A DNA stretch of 43,153 nucleotides, from NCBI GenBank assembly GCA_017469405.1, contig JAFUGL010000135.1, positions 1 through 43,153 of the forward strand. Reading direction: 5' to 3'. Positions 9,029-16,671 of the stretch are shown piece by piece; within the stretch, counting starts at the first letter, position 1, and the number at the start of each line of letters is the position of its first letter. The notes beneath the pieces are model-generated. The model saw only the letters and a program-made list of their open reading frames with translations. It did not search any database and had not been told where the DNA came from. The position numbers and the translations under genes were made by a program. The stretch is from Lachnospiraceae bacterium (GTDB lineage: Bacteria > Bacillota > Clostridia > Lachnospirales > Lachnospiraceae).

Positions 9029-10492
9029 ATGGCGCTTAATTTAGATAGCTCCAATGTAGCTACAAGAGAAAACAGAATCGGTTCCATAACAGGATATATA
9101 GGAAGTCTTTCCGACCTTGCCGAAAAGAGTCAGTGTGGAACCCTTAAGGGCTGTTCAAGATGTTTTTCACAGTCAAGTACATGCTTATCAAGCTGTGCTT
9201 TGGGACAGCTTTCAGCTATACGTGATATAGCGATTATCCATCACGGACCGGCAGGCTGTTCAGTTGCAAGTGCAGGTTCTTATTATCTGGATAAGGTTAT
9301 GGCAAAGAAGCGTGGAGTAACCAACAACACCGTATATGTGGGAACCGATATGAATGAAAATGATACGATATTCGGTTCGGCAGAGGCGTTAAGGGATATT
9401 ATTATCGAGGTAAATAGAAGATATTCTCCAAAGGCAATATTTGTAACAAGCTCCTGTGCTACGGGAATAATCGGCGAGGATATAGACAGTGTGGTTGATG
9501 ATGTAAAGGCTGATATTGATGTGCCTATCGTTGCGGTTCATTGCGAAGGTTTTAAGTCCCGTATCTGGGCAACAGGCTTTGATATATCTGACCATGCAGT
9601 GCTTAGCTCGATAGTTAAGCCTCCGAAGGAAAAAAGAAATACGATTAATTTCAAGAACTTTTATGAGAGCGCAAGACCTGAGATTATAGAGATGTTCAAG
9701 GAGTTTGATTTGGAACCGATATTCTTATACTGTAACTCAACAGTCGAGGAGTTAAGCCATATATCAGAGTCTCTTGCAACGACCTGTATCTGCGGTACAC
9801 TTGGTAATTATCTCGGAAACGGTCTTGAGGAAAAATACGGAGTTCCATATATAAGAACCATCAATCCTCTCGGAGTGGCAGGCTTTGAGACCTGGTTAAG
9901 AGAGATAGGAAGGGTTACGGGACGCTCGGAAAAGGTTGAAAATTACATAGCAAAGCAAAGGGAAATATACATTCCTCAGATAGATGCCATAAAGGAAAAG
10001 CTTAAGGGCTTAAGGGCAGTTTTAGGTATGGGTCCCGGTTATACCTTTGAGGTATCAAGAGTATTAAATGAGCTTGGAGTCGAGGTTGTATGGGCACTTG
10101 CATGGCATTATGACAAGAAGTATGAAAACGGTGATGTTCCACCTTCCATGAAATATCTTCTTGAAAATGATGTGGATTTTGAGGCAAGCGTAGCCGACCA
10201 GCAAAACTATGAGGTTATGAATATCCTCAAAAAATATCAGCCTGATTTGTACCTTTCAAGACATCCGGGTTCAACTGTTTGGGCAATTAAAAATGGTACA
10301 CCTGCAGTTTATGTTGCGGATGAGTATATGATTTTCGGATACAAGCATACATTAGAGTTTGCACAGTCTATACTGGACAGCATCAATAACAGAAGCTTCG
10401 AGAAGAATCTCGCAAGGAGAGTTAAGCTTCCATATACAGACTGGTGGTATCAGCAAAATGTAGATAAATTCTTAGAGGAGGCCGGTAAATAA
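9029..10492 (+). CDS. Nitrogenase-like component 1 alpha subunit, first pair (NifD-like, group IV)
   Basis: This 487-aa oxidoreductase subunit matches NifD/BchN/Mar-type proteins. P-cluster-type cysteines are C52, C77 (HHGPAGC) and C143 (SSCATGIIGEDI). C255 aligns with the cofactor ligand Cys275 of Azotobacter NifD, since both lie 18 residues before the Pro of EEKYGxP. Key N2-fixing residues are changed: the Gln191 position is W180 and the His195 position is F184 (HCEGFKSRIW...). The His442 position reads K439 with H440 next to it. Extra cysteines C36, C42, C45 and C56 crowd the N-terminus. RBS AGGAGG is strong. The stop overlaps the K-like start (TAATG). The likely role is a reductase of a non-N2 substrate, perhaps organosulfur. 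Confidence 0.88.
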   Translation: MALNLDSSNVATRENRIGSITGYIGSLSDLAEKSQCGTLKGCSRCFSQSSTCLSSCALGQLSAIRDIAIIHHGPAGCSVASAGSYYLDKVMAKKRGVTNNTVYVGTDMNENDTIFGSAEALRDIIIEVNRRYSPKAIFVTSSCATGIIGEDIDSVVDDVKADIDVPIVAVHCEGFKSRIWATGFDISDHAVLSSIVKPPKEKRNTINFKNFYESARPEIIEMFKEFDLEPIFLYCNSTVEELSHISESLATTCICGTLGNYLGNGLEEKYGVPYIRTINPLGVAGFETWLREIGRVTGRSEKVENYIAKQREIYIPQIDAIKEKLKGLRAVLGMGPGYTFEVSRVLNELGVEVVWALAWHYDKKYENGDVPPSMKYLLENDVDFEASVADQQNYEVMNILKKYQPDLYLSRHPGSTVWAIKNGTPAVYVADEYMIFGYKHTLEFAQSILDSINNRSFEKNLARRVKLPYTDWWYQQNVDKFLEEAGK

Positions 10493-11790
10493 TGGCAAAA
10501 CTATTGGATAAACAAAGATATAAATGTGCACTCGGTGCGATGCAGACAGTTCAGGCCATTGACAGAGCGATACCTATCCTTCATTCAGGTCCCGGCTGTG
10601 CTCAAAAGCTTTCCGATTCCATAGGAAGTTCAGGATATTTTTCACCAAACATTTTCCCTTGTACGAGTATTAACGAAAAGGACGTAGTGTTTGGTGGAGT
10701 AAAGAAGCTTGATACAACAATTGAAAATGCTCTTAAGGTAATAGATGCAGATTTGTTTGTGGTACTTACCGGATGTATACCTGAGATAGTGGGAGACGAT
10801 ACCGGTGAGGTTGTAAGCCGCTATCAGGAGGATGGTAAGCCTGTGGTTTATGCATCCACAGCAGGTTTTAAGGGCAATAATTACAAAGGTCACGAGCAGG
10901 TTATAGATGCTATCATAGATCAGTTCCTTGAAAAATCAGAGGAAAAAGAAAAAGGTCTTGTTAATATCTGGGCAGATGTACCTTATCAAGATTTATTCTG
11001 GCTTGGCAATATTAAGGAGCTTGAAAAGCTTATTGCCGAGATAGGATTAACTCCAAATACGATATTTGGATATAAAAACGGTATTGATAATATAAGGAAA
11101 ATACCTAAAGCCGAGTTCAATCTTCTGGTATCACCATGGGTTTCTCTTACCAATGTAAAGAAGATGGAAAGAAAGCTTGGCATACCATACCTTCACTATC
11201 CGACACTTCCGATTGGTGCATACGAAACAAGCAAGTTTTTAAGAACGGTTGGAGAGTTTGCAGGTGTTGATAAGGATAAGGTTGAAGCGGTAATAAACGA
11301 GCATGAGAATTACTATTATTATCTTATAGAAAGATATGCGGATTTGTTCCTTGAAACCAGAGTTATGGCAAAGCAGTTTTCCGTTGTTGCGGATGCTCAG
11401 TATGCACTCGGTATAACCAAGTTTTTGGTAAATGATCTTGGACTTTTCCCTGCAAAGCAGTTCGTGGTGGATGATACACCTAAGCAGTACAGGGATAAGA
11501 TAAAGGAAGAGTTTGAAAACTTAAACTACGGTATCAAGGCCGAGGTAAGCTTTGAAACCGATGGTTACAAGATACATAATGAGATAAGAGAACATGATTA
11601 TCACGGATATCCTCTTATACTCGGAAGCTATTATGAAAAAGAGGTAACCGGAGAATTAGACGGACATTATCTCAATATATCCTGGCCTGTACAGGATAAG
11701 GTTGTACTGGATGATTTCTATGTAGGATATACAGGCGGAATCAGACTTATCGAGGATATATATTCGGTTGCGGTTCAGAGATTTAATTAA
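10492..11790 (+). CDS. Nitrogenase-like component 1 beta subunit, first pair (NifK-like)
   Basis: This 432-aa partner of the preceding alpha subunit is translationally coupled to it through a TAATG overlap. P-cluster-type cysteines C12 (YKCALGA), C36 (HSGPGC) and C95 (TGCIPEIVGDD) match the spacing of NifK Cys70, Cys95 and Cys153. It lacks the long N-terminal extension of molybdenum NifK, as do most group IV proteins. Three cysteines here plus three in the alpha subunit could hold a full 8Fe P-cluster. It is homologous to the 14567 protein but clearly diverged. Confidence 0.88.
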   Translation: MAKLLDKQRYKCALGAMQTVQAIDRAIPILHSGPGCAQKLSDSIGSSGYFSPNIFPCTSINEKDVVFGGVKKLDTTIENALKVIDADLFVVLTGCIPEIVGDDTGEVVSRYQEDGKPVVYASTAGFKGNNYKGHEQVIDAIIDQFLEKSEEKEKGLVNIWADVPYQDLFWLGNIKELEKLIAEIGLTPNTIFGYKNGIDNIRKIPKAEFNLLVSPWVSLTNVKKMERKLGIPYLHYPTLPIGAYETSKFLRTVGEFAGVDKDKVEAVINEHENYYYYLIERYADLFLETRVMAKQFSVVADAQYALGITKFLVNDLGLFPAKQFVVDDTPKQYRDKIKEEFENLNYGIKAEVSFETDGYKIHNEIREHDYHGYPLILGSYYEKEVTGELDGHYLNISWPVQDKVVLDDFYVGYTGGIRLIEDIYSVAVQRFN

Positions 11791-11837
11791 GACTTTATAT
11801 TAAGTAGCGGATTAGAGATTAAATTAAGGTTAACTAT

Positions 11838-11877
11838 GCCGGTTATTTGCAGACTTTTATATTTGCGAGTGACCGGC
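11838..11877 (+). other. Intergenic hairpin between first K-like gene and NifX-like gene
   Basis: GCCGGT (11838-11843) pairs with ACCGGC (11872-11877), with further weak pairing inside. A CTTTTCTTTT run follows at about 11883. It may be a weak terminator or attenuator that lowers expression of downstream genes. Confidence 0.35.
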
Positions 11878-11913
11878 TGGTGGCTTTTCTTTTAGTAAAG
11901 TCAGGAGATAGAT

Positions 11914-12405
11914 ATGAGTTATAAAATAGCGGTTGCAACATCGGATGAAATAAATGTCGATGAAACCTTCGGTCAGGCAAAGAGATTTATAATCTATGAA
12001 GCCGATGGTAAGACCTATAAGAAAATTGAAGAACGTGATGTGGAAGACGGTTCTGATGCTGATAATAAAGCCTCAGAGTCTGTTCAGGAAGGCTGTGAAT
12101 TAAGTGCAGGCTGTGATCCTAAACCGGAGAGCTGTGAGGCAGGTGCCGGCTGCGGTTCGGGAACCGGCTGTGGCGGCGGAGGCGGCTGCGGAGGAAACGG
12201 AGAGGTTTCCTATAAGATTTTTTCCTTGTTTGACTGCCGTGCCGTCGTATGTAAAAAGATAGGTGTGTCGGCTCAAAAGCAATTTGAGAAAAAGGCAATT
12301 TCTTATTTTGACGTTTCCTGTTCTATCGAAGAAGCGCTGGATAAGATAACATTTTACTATAACAGGATAGATAATCATGTGTCACTCAGAAACAAAACTG
12401 ATTAA
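11914..12405 (+). CDS. NifX-domain protein with a regular Cys/Gly-rich insert
   Basis: This 163-aa protein has the dinitrogenase cofactor-binding fold split by an insert. The start (YKIAVATSDEINVDETFGQA) and end (FEKKAISYFDV...) match the 6608 protein. Residues 60-96 are an extra segment with cysteines at 61, 67, 74, 80, 86 and 92, almost perfectly spaced by six, set in glycine. C108, C113 and C136 are further cysteines. Such a segment could bind Fe-S or other metal during cofactor assembly, but that is inference. RBS CAGGAG precedes ATG 11914. It follows the first DK pair and precedes the regulator and second pair, so it may be a dedicated cluster carrier. Confidence 0.8.
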   Translation: MSYKIAVATSDEINVDETFGQAKRFIIYEADGKTYKKIEERDVEDGSDADNKASESVQEGCELSAGCDPKPESCEAGAGCGSGTGCGGGGGCGGNGEVSYKIFSLFDCRAVVCKKIGVSAQKQFEKKAISYFDVSCSIEEALDKITFYYNRIDNHVSLRNKTD

Positions 12406-12420
12406 CCATATCGGAATAAT

Positions 12421-12523
12421 ATGATATACTTTTATATAGTCATAAGGTCAACATGCTTTTCCTGCAAGCAGGAACGCATTTTGACTTTTGATACTTATGT
12501 CATATTATTATAAAAGTATATCA
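12421..12523. repeat. ~100-bp palindrome covering the rrf2 promoter region
   Basis: TGATATACTTTTATA at the left end matches the reverse complement of TATAAAAGTATATCA at the right end. Inner matched blocks are CATAAG/CTTATG, GTCAA.ATGC/GCAT.TTGAC and TCCTGC/GCAGGA. TTGACT at 12481 followed by TATTAT at 12503 is a plausible promoter in the right arm. It may be an operator array, a leader hairpin or another member of the window's large palindromes. Confidence 0.7.
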
Positions 12524-12535
12524 GGGAGGTAGTAT

Positions 12536-12958
12536 ATGAGAATTACAACAAAAGGAAGAAATGCTCTTAAGCTGATGATTGATGTCGCAATCTATAACAA
12601 GTGTTCACCGGTAAAAATCAAGGATATAGCGAGCAGACAGGACATTTCCGAAAAATATCTGGAGCAGATAGTTTCGGTATTAAATAAGGCAGGAGTCGTT
12701 AAAAGTATTCGTGGAGCAAAGGGCGGATATGTTTTAAGCAGAAAACCAGAGGAATATACGGTTGGTCAGATACTTCGAAGCATAGAGGGAAGCCTTTCAC
12801 CGGTTGAGGATACCGAAAATGATAATTCTCCTGCCGGAATAGTCAGCAAAAGGGTATGGGATAAGCTTGAAATTGCCATAAATGATGTCCTTGAGGGACT
12901 CACTTTAGCTGATTTGGTGGAATGGTATTATGAGCTTACAATGGATTACTGTATATAA
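12536..12958 (+). CDS. Rrf2-family transcriptional regulator (CymR/IscR-like)
   Basis: This 140-aa protein has the Rrf2 winged helix, with MRITTKGRNALKLMIDVA at the start, recognition helix region SEKYLEQIVSVLNKAG and the wing RGAKGGYVLSRKP. The three clustered cysteines that hold the [2Fe-2S] cluster in IscR and NsrR are absent; only C23 and C139 remain. It is therefore closer in type to CymR, which represses cysteine and sulfur genes with CysK as co-sensor in Bacillus. Two CysK-like proteins encoded in the same locus fit that idea, but the regulatory link is inference. RBS GGGAGG lies before ATG 12536, immediately after a long palindrome. Confidence 0.88.
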   Translation: MRITTKGRNALKLMIDVAIYNKCSPVKIKDIASRQDISEKYLEQIVSVLNKAGVVKSIRGAKGGYVLSRKPEEYTVGQILRSIEGSLSPVEDTENDNSPAGIVSKRVWDKLEIAINDVLEGLTLADLVEWYYELTMDYCI

Positions 12959-13031
12959 GTTAAGAAAATAGTGTGGTATGAGATATAAGCTGTTTTAATA
13001 TATTTATATATAATATGGAAAGGGTAATAAT

Positions 13032-14474
13032 ATGGCTGAAAAAAAGTATTCGGGTGTAAGAGAAAGTAAGCCCGGCAGAGTAAATGATCTTGGTGATAAC
13101 AGCAAGACAATTGAGGAAGATTTCAAAAAGGGTTGTCTTAAGAGGGCAGACAGAAGCTTTGCCCAGGGACTTCAATGCCAGCAGATTAACAGTATGGCGG
13201 CACTTATGTCCCTGGAGGATGCGGTGTTTGTGTCACATTCACCACAGGGCTGTGTGGGCTGTACCATTATGGCTGTCGATATGTACAGGGTAGGTCAGGC
13301 ACACAGAGGAATTAAAAATATTAAGAATCCGAGAATTATCGTAACAAATCTTGATCAAAAAAGTGTCGTGTTTGGCGGTGAGCAAAAGCTAAAGCAGTCG
13401 GTTAAAAAGGCGGTTGATAGATATAATCCGAAGCTTATCTTTATATATGCTTCGTGTGCATCGGGAATAATCGGTGATGATATCGACGCGATTGCAGGTG
13501 AGCTTCAGGAGGAGTATGAGGATGCGATCATCGTGCCTATTCACTGTGAGGGCTTTAAGTCAAAAATCTGTGCGTCCGGCTTTGATGCGGCATTTCTTTC
13601 AATTAATAAATACATTTTAAAGGGAGAAAAGCAGCCTAAAGAAAAAGGTCTTGTTAATCTTTTTGCACCGACTACCGTAAGCTATGCGGATCAGCTTGAA
13701 ATGGAAAGAATGTTAGAGCTTATCGGCGTCAGGGTAAATTACATACCATTTTACAGCTCCCTTGAAAAGATAAGACAGATACCTAGGGCAGAGGCATCAA
13801 CCTCTATATGTAAGGTATTTGCCGATGAGTTTATGAAGACCTTATGGGAGGATTATGAAATCCCATATTCACATACAGTTATGCCAATCGGTATAAGAAA
13901 TACCGACAAATGGTACAGAGGAATTGCCAAGGTGCTTGGCAAGGAAAAAGAGGTTGAGGAGATAATTGCTAAAGAGCATGAAAGAATCGAACCTCTGGTG
14001 AAAAAAATTAGAGACAGACTTGAGGGCAAGCGTGTATTTATCTGCGGGGGTACGGGACGTTCCTTTGCGGCAGCAGCGCTTATCGATGATTTCGGTATGA
14101 AGCTTGTGGGTCTTGAAACTCCGACCTATGATGATGACGCTCAGGTTGATATAGAATATTTAAACGGAATACATAAGGACTTCGTGGTAGATGTAGCTAA
14201 TATGCAGCCTTTTGAACAGGTAAACCTTGTCAATAAGCTTAAGCCGGATGCATTTATCGGCATACCGGAATGGACGGCAAGATTTGGTATACCGACCACG
14301 CATGTGCTTGACGGAAAACGTCCGACCATGGGTTATGACGGACTTTTGTATCTTGGCAACAAGATTGCAGACCAGCTAGAAAATCCGGGCTTTAACAAGA
14401 AGCTTTCAAAGCATGTCAAGCTTCCTTATAAGGAGAGCTGGTACGAAGAAGATGCGTTTAAGTATATCGTGTAG
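13032..14474 (+). CDS. Nitrogenase-like component 1 alpha subunit, second pair (NifD-like)
   Basis: This 480-aa protein is homologous to the 9029 product but divergent. P-cluster-type cysteines are C49, C74 (SHSPQGC) and C142 (ASCASGIIGDDI). C260 aligns with the NifD cofactor ligand Cys275 (18 residues before the Pro of EDYEIP). The Gln191 position is C180 and the His195 position is F184. The His442 position is M433 in PTMGYDG, whose GYDG matches the GFDG following His442 in NifD. The missing histidine means any cofactor would be held differently from FeMo-co. Alternatively this pair acts as an NifEN-like scaffold. It follows the Rrf2 gene by 73 bp. Confidence 0.87.
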   Translation: MAEKKYSGVRESKPGRVNDLGDNSKTIEEDFKKGCLKRADRSFAQGLQCQQINSMAALMSLEDAVFVSHSPQGCVGCTIMAVDMYRVGQAHRGIKNIKNPRIIVTNLDQKSVVFGGEQKLKQSVKKAVDRYNPKLIFIYASCASGIIGDDIDAIAGELQEEYEDAIIVPIHCEGFKSKICASGFDAAFLSINKYILKGEKQPKEKGLVNLFAPTTVSYADQLEMERMLELIGVRVNYIPFYSSLEKIRQIPRAEASTSICKVFADEFMKTLWEDYEIPYSHTVMPIGIRNTDKWYRGIAKVLGKEKEVEEIIAKEHERIEPLVKKIRDRLEGKRVFICGGTGRSFAAAALIDDFGMKLVGLETPTYDDDAQVDIEYLNGIHKDFVVDVANMQPFEQVNLVNKLKPDAFIGIPEWTARFGIPTTHVLDGKRPTMGYDGLLYLGNKIADQLENPGFNKKLSKHVKLPYKESWYEEDAFKYIV

Positions 14475-14566
14475 ATACAGCGGTTGAGGATAAATTATTA
14501 TAATATTTTTATTAATTTATCATGTTCTAAAAGGTAATGTTAGTTATATCTTAGGAGGAAAAATCT

Positions 14567-15856
14567 ATGTCTCAAATATTGGAAAATCCACGCGGTGGCT
14601 GCGTGCTGGCGGGCGTAAACTCTGTTCTTGCGGCAATTGACAGAGTATGTCCTATATTTCATTCTGGACCGGGCTGCTGTATGCAGACATCGGCTGCAGA
14701 GCAGGGACAGTCAGGTCATAAATCATCCTGCTTTGTAAGCAGTGTTTCAATTCCATCAAGTAATATGCTTGAAAAGGAGGTTGTATTCGGAGGTCTGGAT
14801 AAACTAAGAACCACTATCCAGGGTTCAGTTGATATAATAGATGCTGATGCATATTTTGTTTTAACAGGCTGTACCGCAGGTATAATAGGTGATGATATAG
14901 CCAGTGTAACAGATGAATTTCAGGCTAAGGGAGTAAGTGTATATCCTATAGACACTCCGGGCTTTGCCGGAGACAGCAACCTCGGATATGAGGTTGTATG
15001 GAATACCATGATAGACCAGGTAATAGAGGAAAATGTGCCGCGTGACGACAAGCTTGTCAATATATTTGGTATAGTTCCTTATCATGACCCGTTCTGGAGC
15101 GGAAGCCTTGAGGAAATCGACAGGATACTTTCCAAGCTTGGACTTAAGGTCAATACATTTTTTACAAAGCACCAAAATATCGAGGATGTACGTAAATGTT
15201 CCGGTGCAGCGCTTAATATAATTATAAATCCATGGTTATTTAAGGGACCGGCGAAGAAATTTGAAGAAAAATTCGGCGTACCATCCATAAGAATTGCAGG
15301 TAATCCTATCGGTGCAACCGACACTACTGCCTTTGTGCTTAAGGTTGCCGATGCTCTTAAGCTTGATAAAGAGCTTGTAGATAAGGTGATTGACGAGGAA
15401 GAGGATTATGTGTATAGTTATCTTGGTCAGTCGATAGGTGTACTTAGCTGGAAGCGTTTTGCCGTTGTGGCAGATGCAACCAATGCCATAGGTATAACCA
15501 GATACCTTGCCAACGATTACAGCTTTACACCTGTACTTGTGGTTATATCCGAGCCTATCTATCGTGAGGAGGATAAGCAAAGAATCATAGATATGATAAC
15601 CAATCTTGAGTATGCAAGACCGCCTAAGGTGGTATTTACCGCTGACCAGTTTGAGATAAATGAGACAATCTTAAGTGAAGAGGAAGACATCACGCTCTTA
15701 ATCGGCAGTACCAATGAAAAAGAAGTCGGACTTGAAAAGGGAATCCAGTTTATAACTGCCGCCTTCCCTATGAACGAAAGACTTGTATTCAATCGTACAT
15801 ATACCGGTTATCGTGGAAGTCTGACCTTTACAGAGGATTTGTATGACAACTTATAA
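14567..15856 (+). CDS. Nitrogenase-like component 1 beta subunit, second pair (NifK-like)
   Basis: This 429-aa protein carries the three P-cluster-type cysteines C12 (RGGCVLAG), C37 (HSGPGC, with C38 adjacent) and C102 (TGCTAGIIGDD). It also has extra C28 and C55. NifN scaffold proteins normally keep fewer of these ligands, so a complete set favours a catalytic pair. GYRGSLTFTEDLYDN at the C-terminus corresponds to GYTGGIRLIEDIYS of the first K-like protein. RBS AGGAGG lies before ATG 14567, 92 bp after the second D-like gene. Confidence 0.87.
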   Translation: MSQILENPRGGCVLAGVNSVLAAIDRVCPIFHSGPGCCMQTSAAEQGQSGHKSSCFVSSVSIPSSNMLEKEVVFGGLDKLRTTIQGSVDIIDADAYFVLTGCTAGIIGDDIASVTDEFQAKGVSVYPIDTPGFAGDSNLGYEVVWNTMIDQVIEENVPRDDKLVNIFGIVPYHDPFWSGSLEEIDRILSKLGLKVNTFFTKHQNIEDVRKCSGAALNIIINPWLFKGPAKKFEEKFGVPSIRIAGNPIGATDTTAFVLKVADALKLDKELVDKVIDEEEDYVYSYLGQSIGVLSWKRFAVVADATNAIGITRYLANDYSFTPVLVVISEPIYREEDKQRIIDMITNLEYARPPKVVFTADQFEINETILSEEEDITLLIGSTNEKEVGLEKGIQFITAAFPMNERLVFNRTYTGYRGSLTFTEDLYDNL

Positions 15857-15921
15857 TGATCCGAAGATAACGAAGTTTTAAGTCGGGCATGTCTTTGGAA
15901 AAATGATAAAGGAGAAAAATC

Positions 15922-16509
15922 ATGCAGGCTAATATTACAAGAGACGAGGCATTTTTGTTATTAAAAAAGTACAACAAGGATCCGTTTCATATAAGGCACG
16001 CCCTTACTGTAGAGGGAGTTATGAAATGGTTTGCGAAAGAGGAAGGCTATGGCGAAGACGAAGAATACTGGGGCATAGTCGGACTTCTTCACGACATAGA
16101 TTTTGAGGAGTATCCTAAAGAGCACTGTATAAAGGCACCTGAACTTTTACGCGAGGCAGGTGTAAGTGAGGATGTAATTCACGGAGTGTGCAGCCATGGA
16201 TATGAGCTCACGGTTGATGTTAAGCCTGAGCATGATATGGAAAAAACACTTTACGCAACGGATGAGCTTACCGGTCTTATATGGGCAGCGGCTCTTATCA
16301 GACCATCAAAAAGTGTTCAGGATATGGAGGTAAAATCCGTTAAGAAGAAATATAAGAGTGCCAACTTTGCAGCCGGCTGTTCCAGAGAGGTTATTGAGCG
16401 AGGAGCGGAAATGATGGGAATTGAGCTTTCGGAGCTTATCCAAAAGACGATACTTGCCATGCGAAGCTGTGAGGAGAGCGTTAATGAAGTTATGAAGGAA
16501 TATGAGTAA
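15922..16509 (+). CDS. HD-domain phosphohydrolase-like protein
   Basis: This 195-aa single-domain HD protein has metal ligands visible at H26 (IRHALTVEG), H57-D58 (GLLHDIDFEEYP) and D118-type aspartate in YATDELTGLI. The family includes nucleotide and phosphoester hydrolases, and this compact HDIG-like version is common beside metabolic genes in clostridia. It is the last gene before an intrinsic terminator and shares strand and spacing (65 bp) with the nitrogenase-like genes. RBS is AAAGGAG. A role in the pathway is not evident. Confidence 0.85.
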   Translation: MQANITRDEAFLLLKKYNKDPFHIRHALTVEGVMKWFAKEEGYGEDEEYWGIVGLLHDIDFEEYPKEHCIKAPELLREAGVSEDVIHGVCSHGYELTVDVKPEHDMEKTLYATDELTGLIWAAALIRPSKSVQDMEVKSVKKKYKSANFAAGCSREVIERGAEMMGIELSELIQKTILAMRSCEESVNEVMKEYE

Positions 16510-16530
16510 ATAAATAATTAAGAGTACAAT

Positions 16531-16566
16531 AAGCCCGCCATATGTAATATGGCGGGCTTAAAAAGT
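16531..16566 (+). terminator. Intrinsic terminator closing the nitrogenase-like locus
   Basis: AAGCCCGCCATAT and ATATGGCGGGCTT form a perfect stem around a short loop (16531-16559), followed by AAAAAGTTT. It marks the right edge of the locus before the restriction-modification genes. Confidence 0.8.
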
Positions 16567-16671
16567 TTATAAGCGTTGGATATTATGTTTGATGCATCAA
16601 ATAATTTGTTTGACGCATATAAACTAATATGATATAATTTATAAATATAATAAGAAGAGGTGAGGATAAAT

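Noticed and set aside
13084-13293. 69-aa frame within the second D-like gene
   Set aside because: Out-of-frame overlap with conserved P-cluster cysteine region of the real gene.
13032-15856. Second DK pair as NifEN scaffold
   Set aside because: Not excluded, but the beta-like subunit keeps all three P-cluster cysteines, unlike typical NifN, so I left it as a second DK-like pair.
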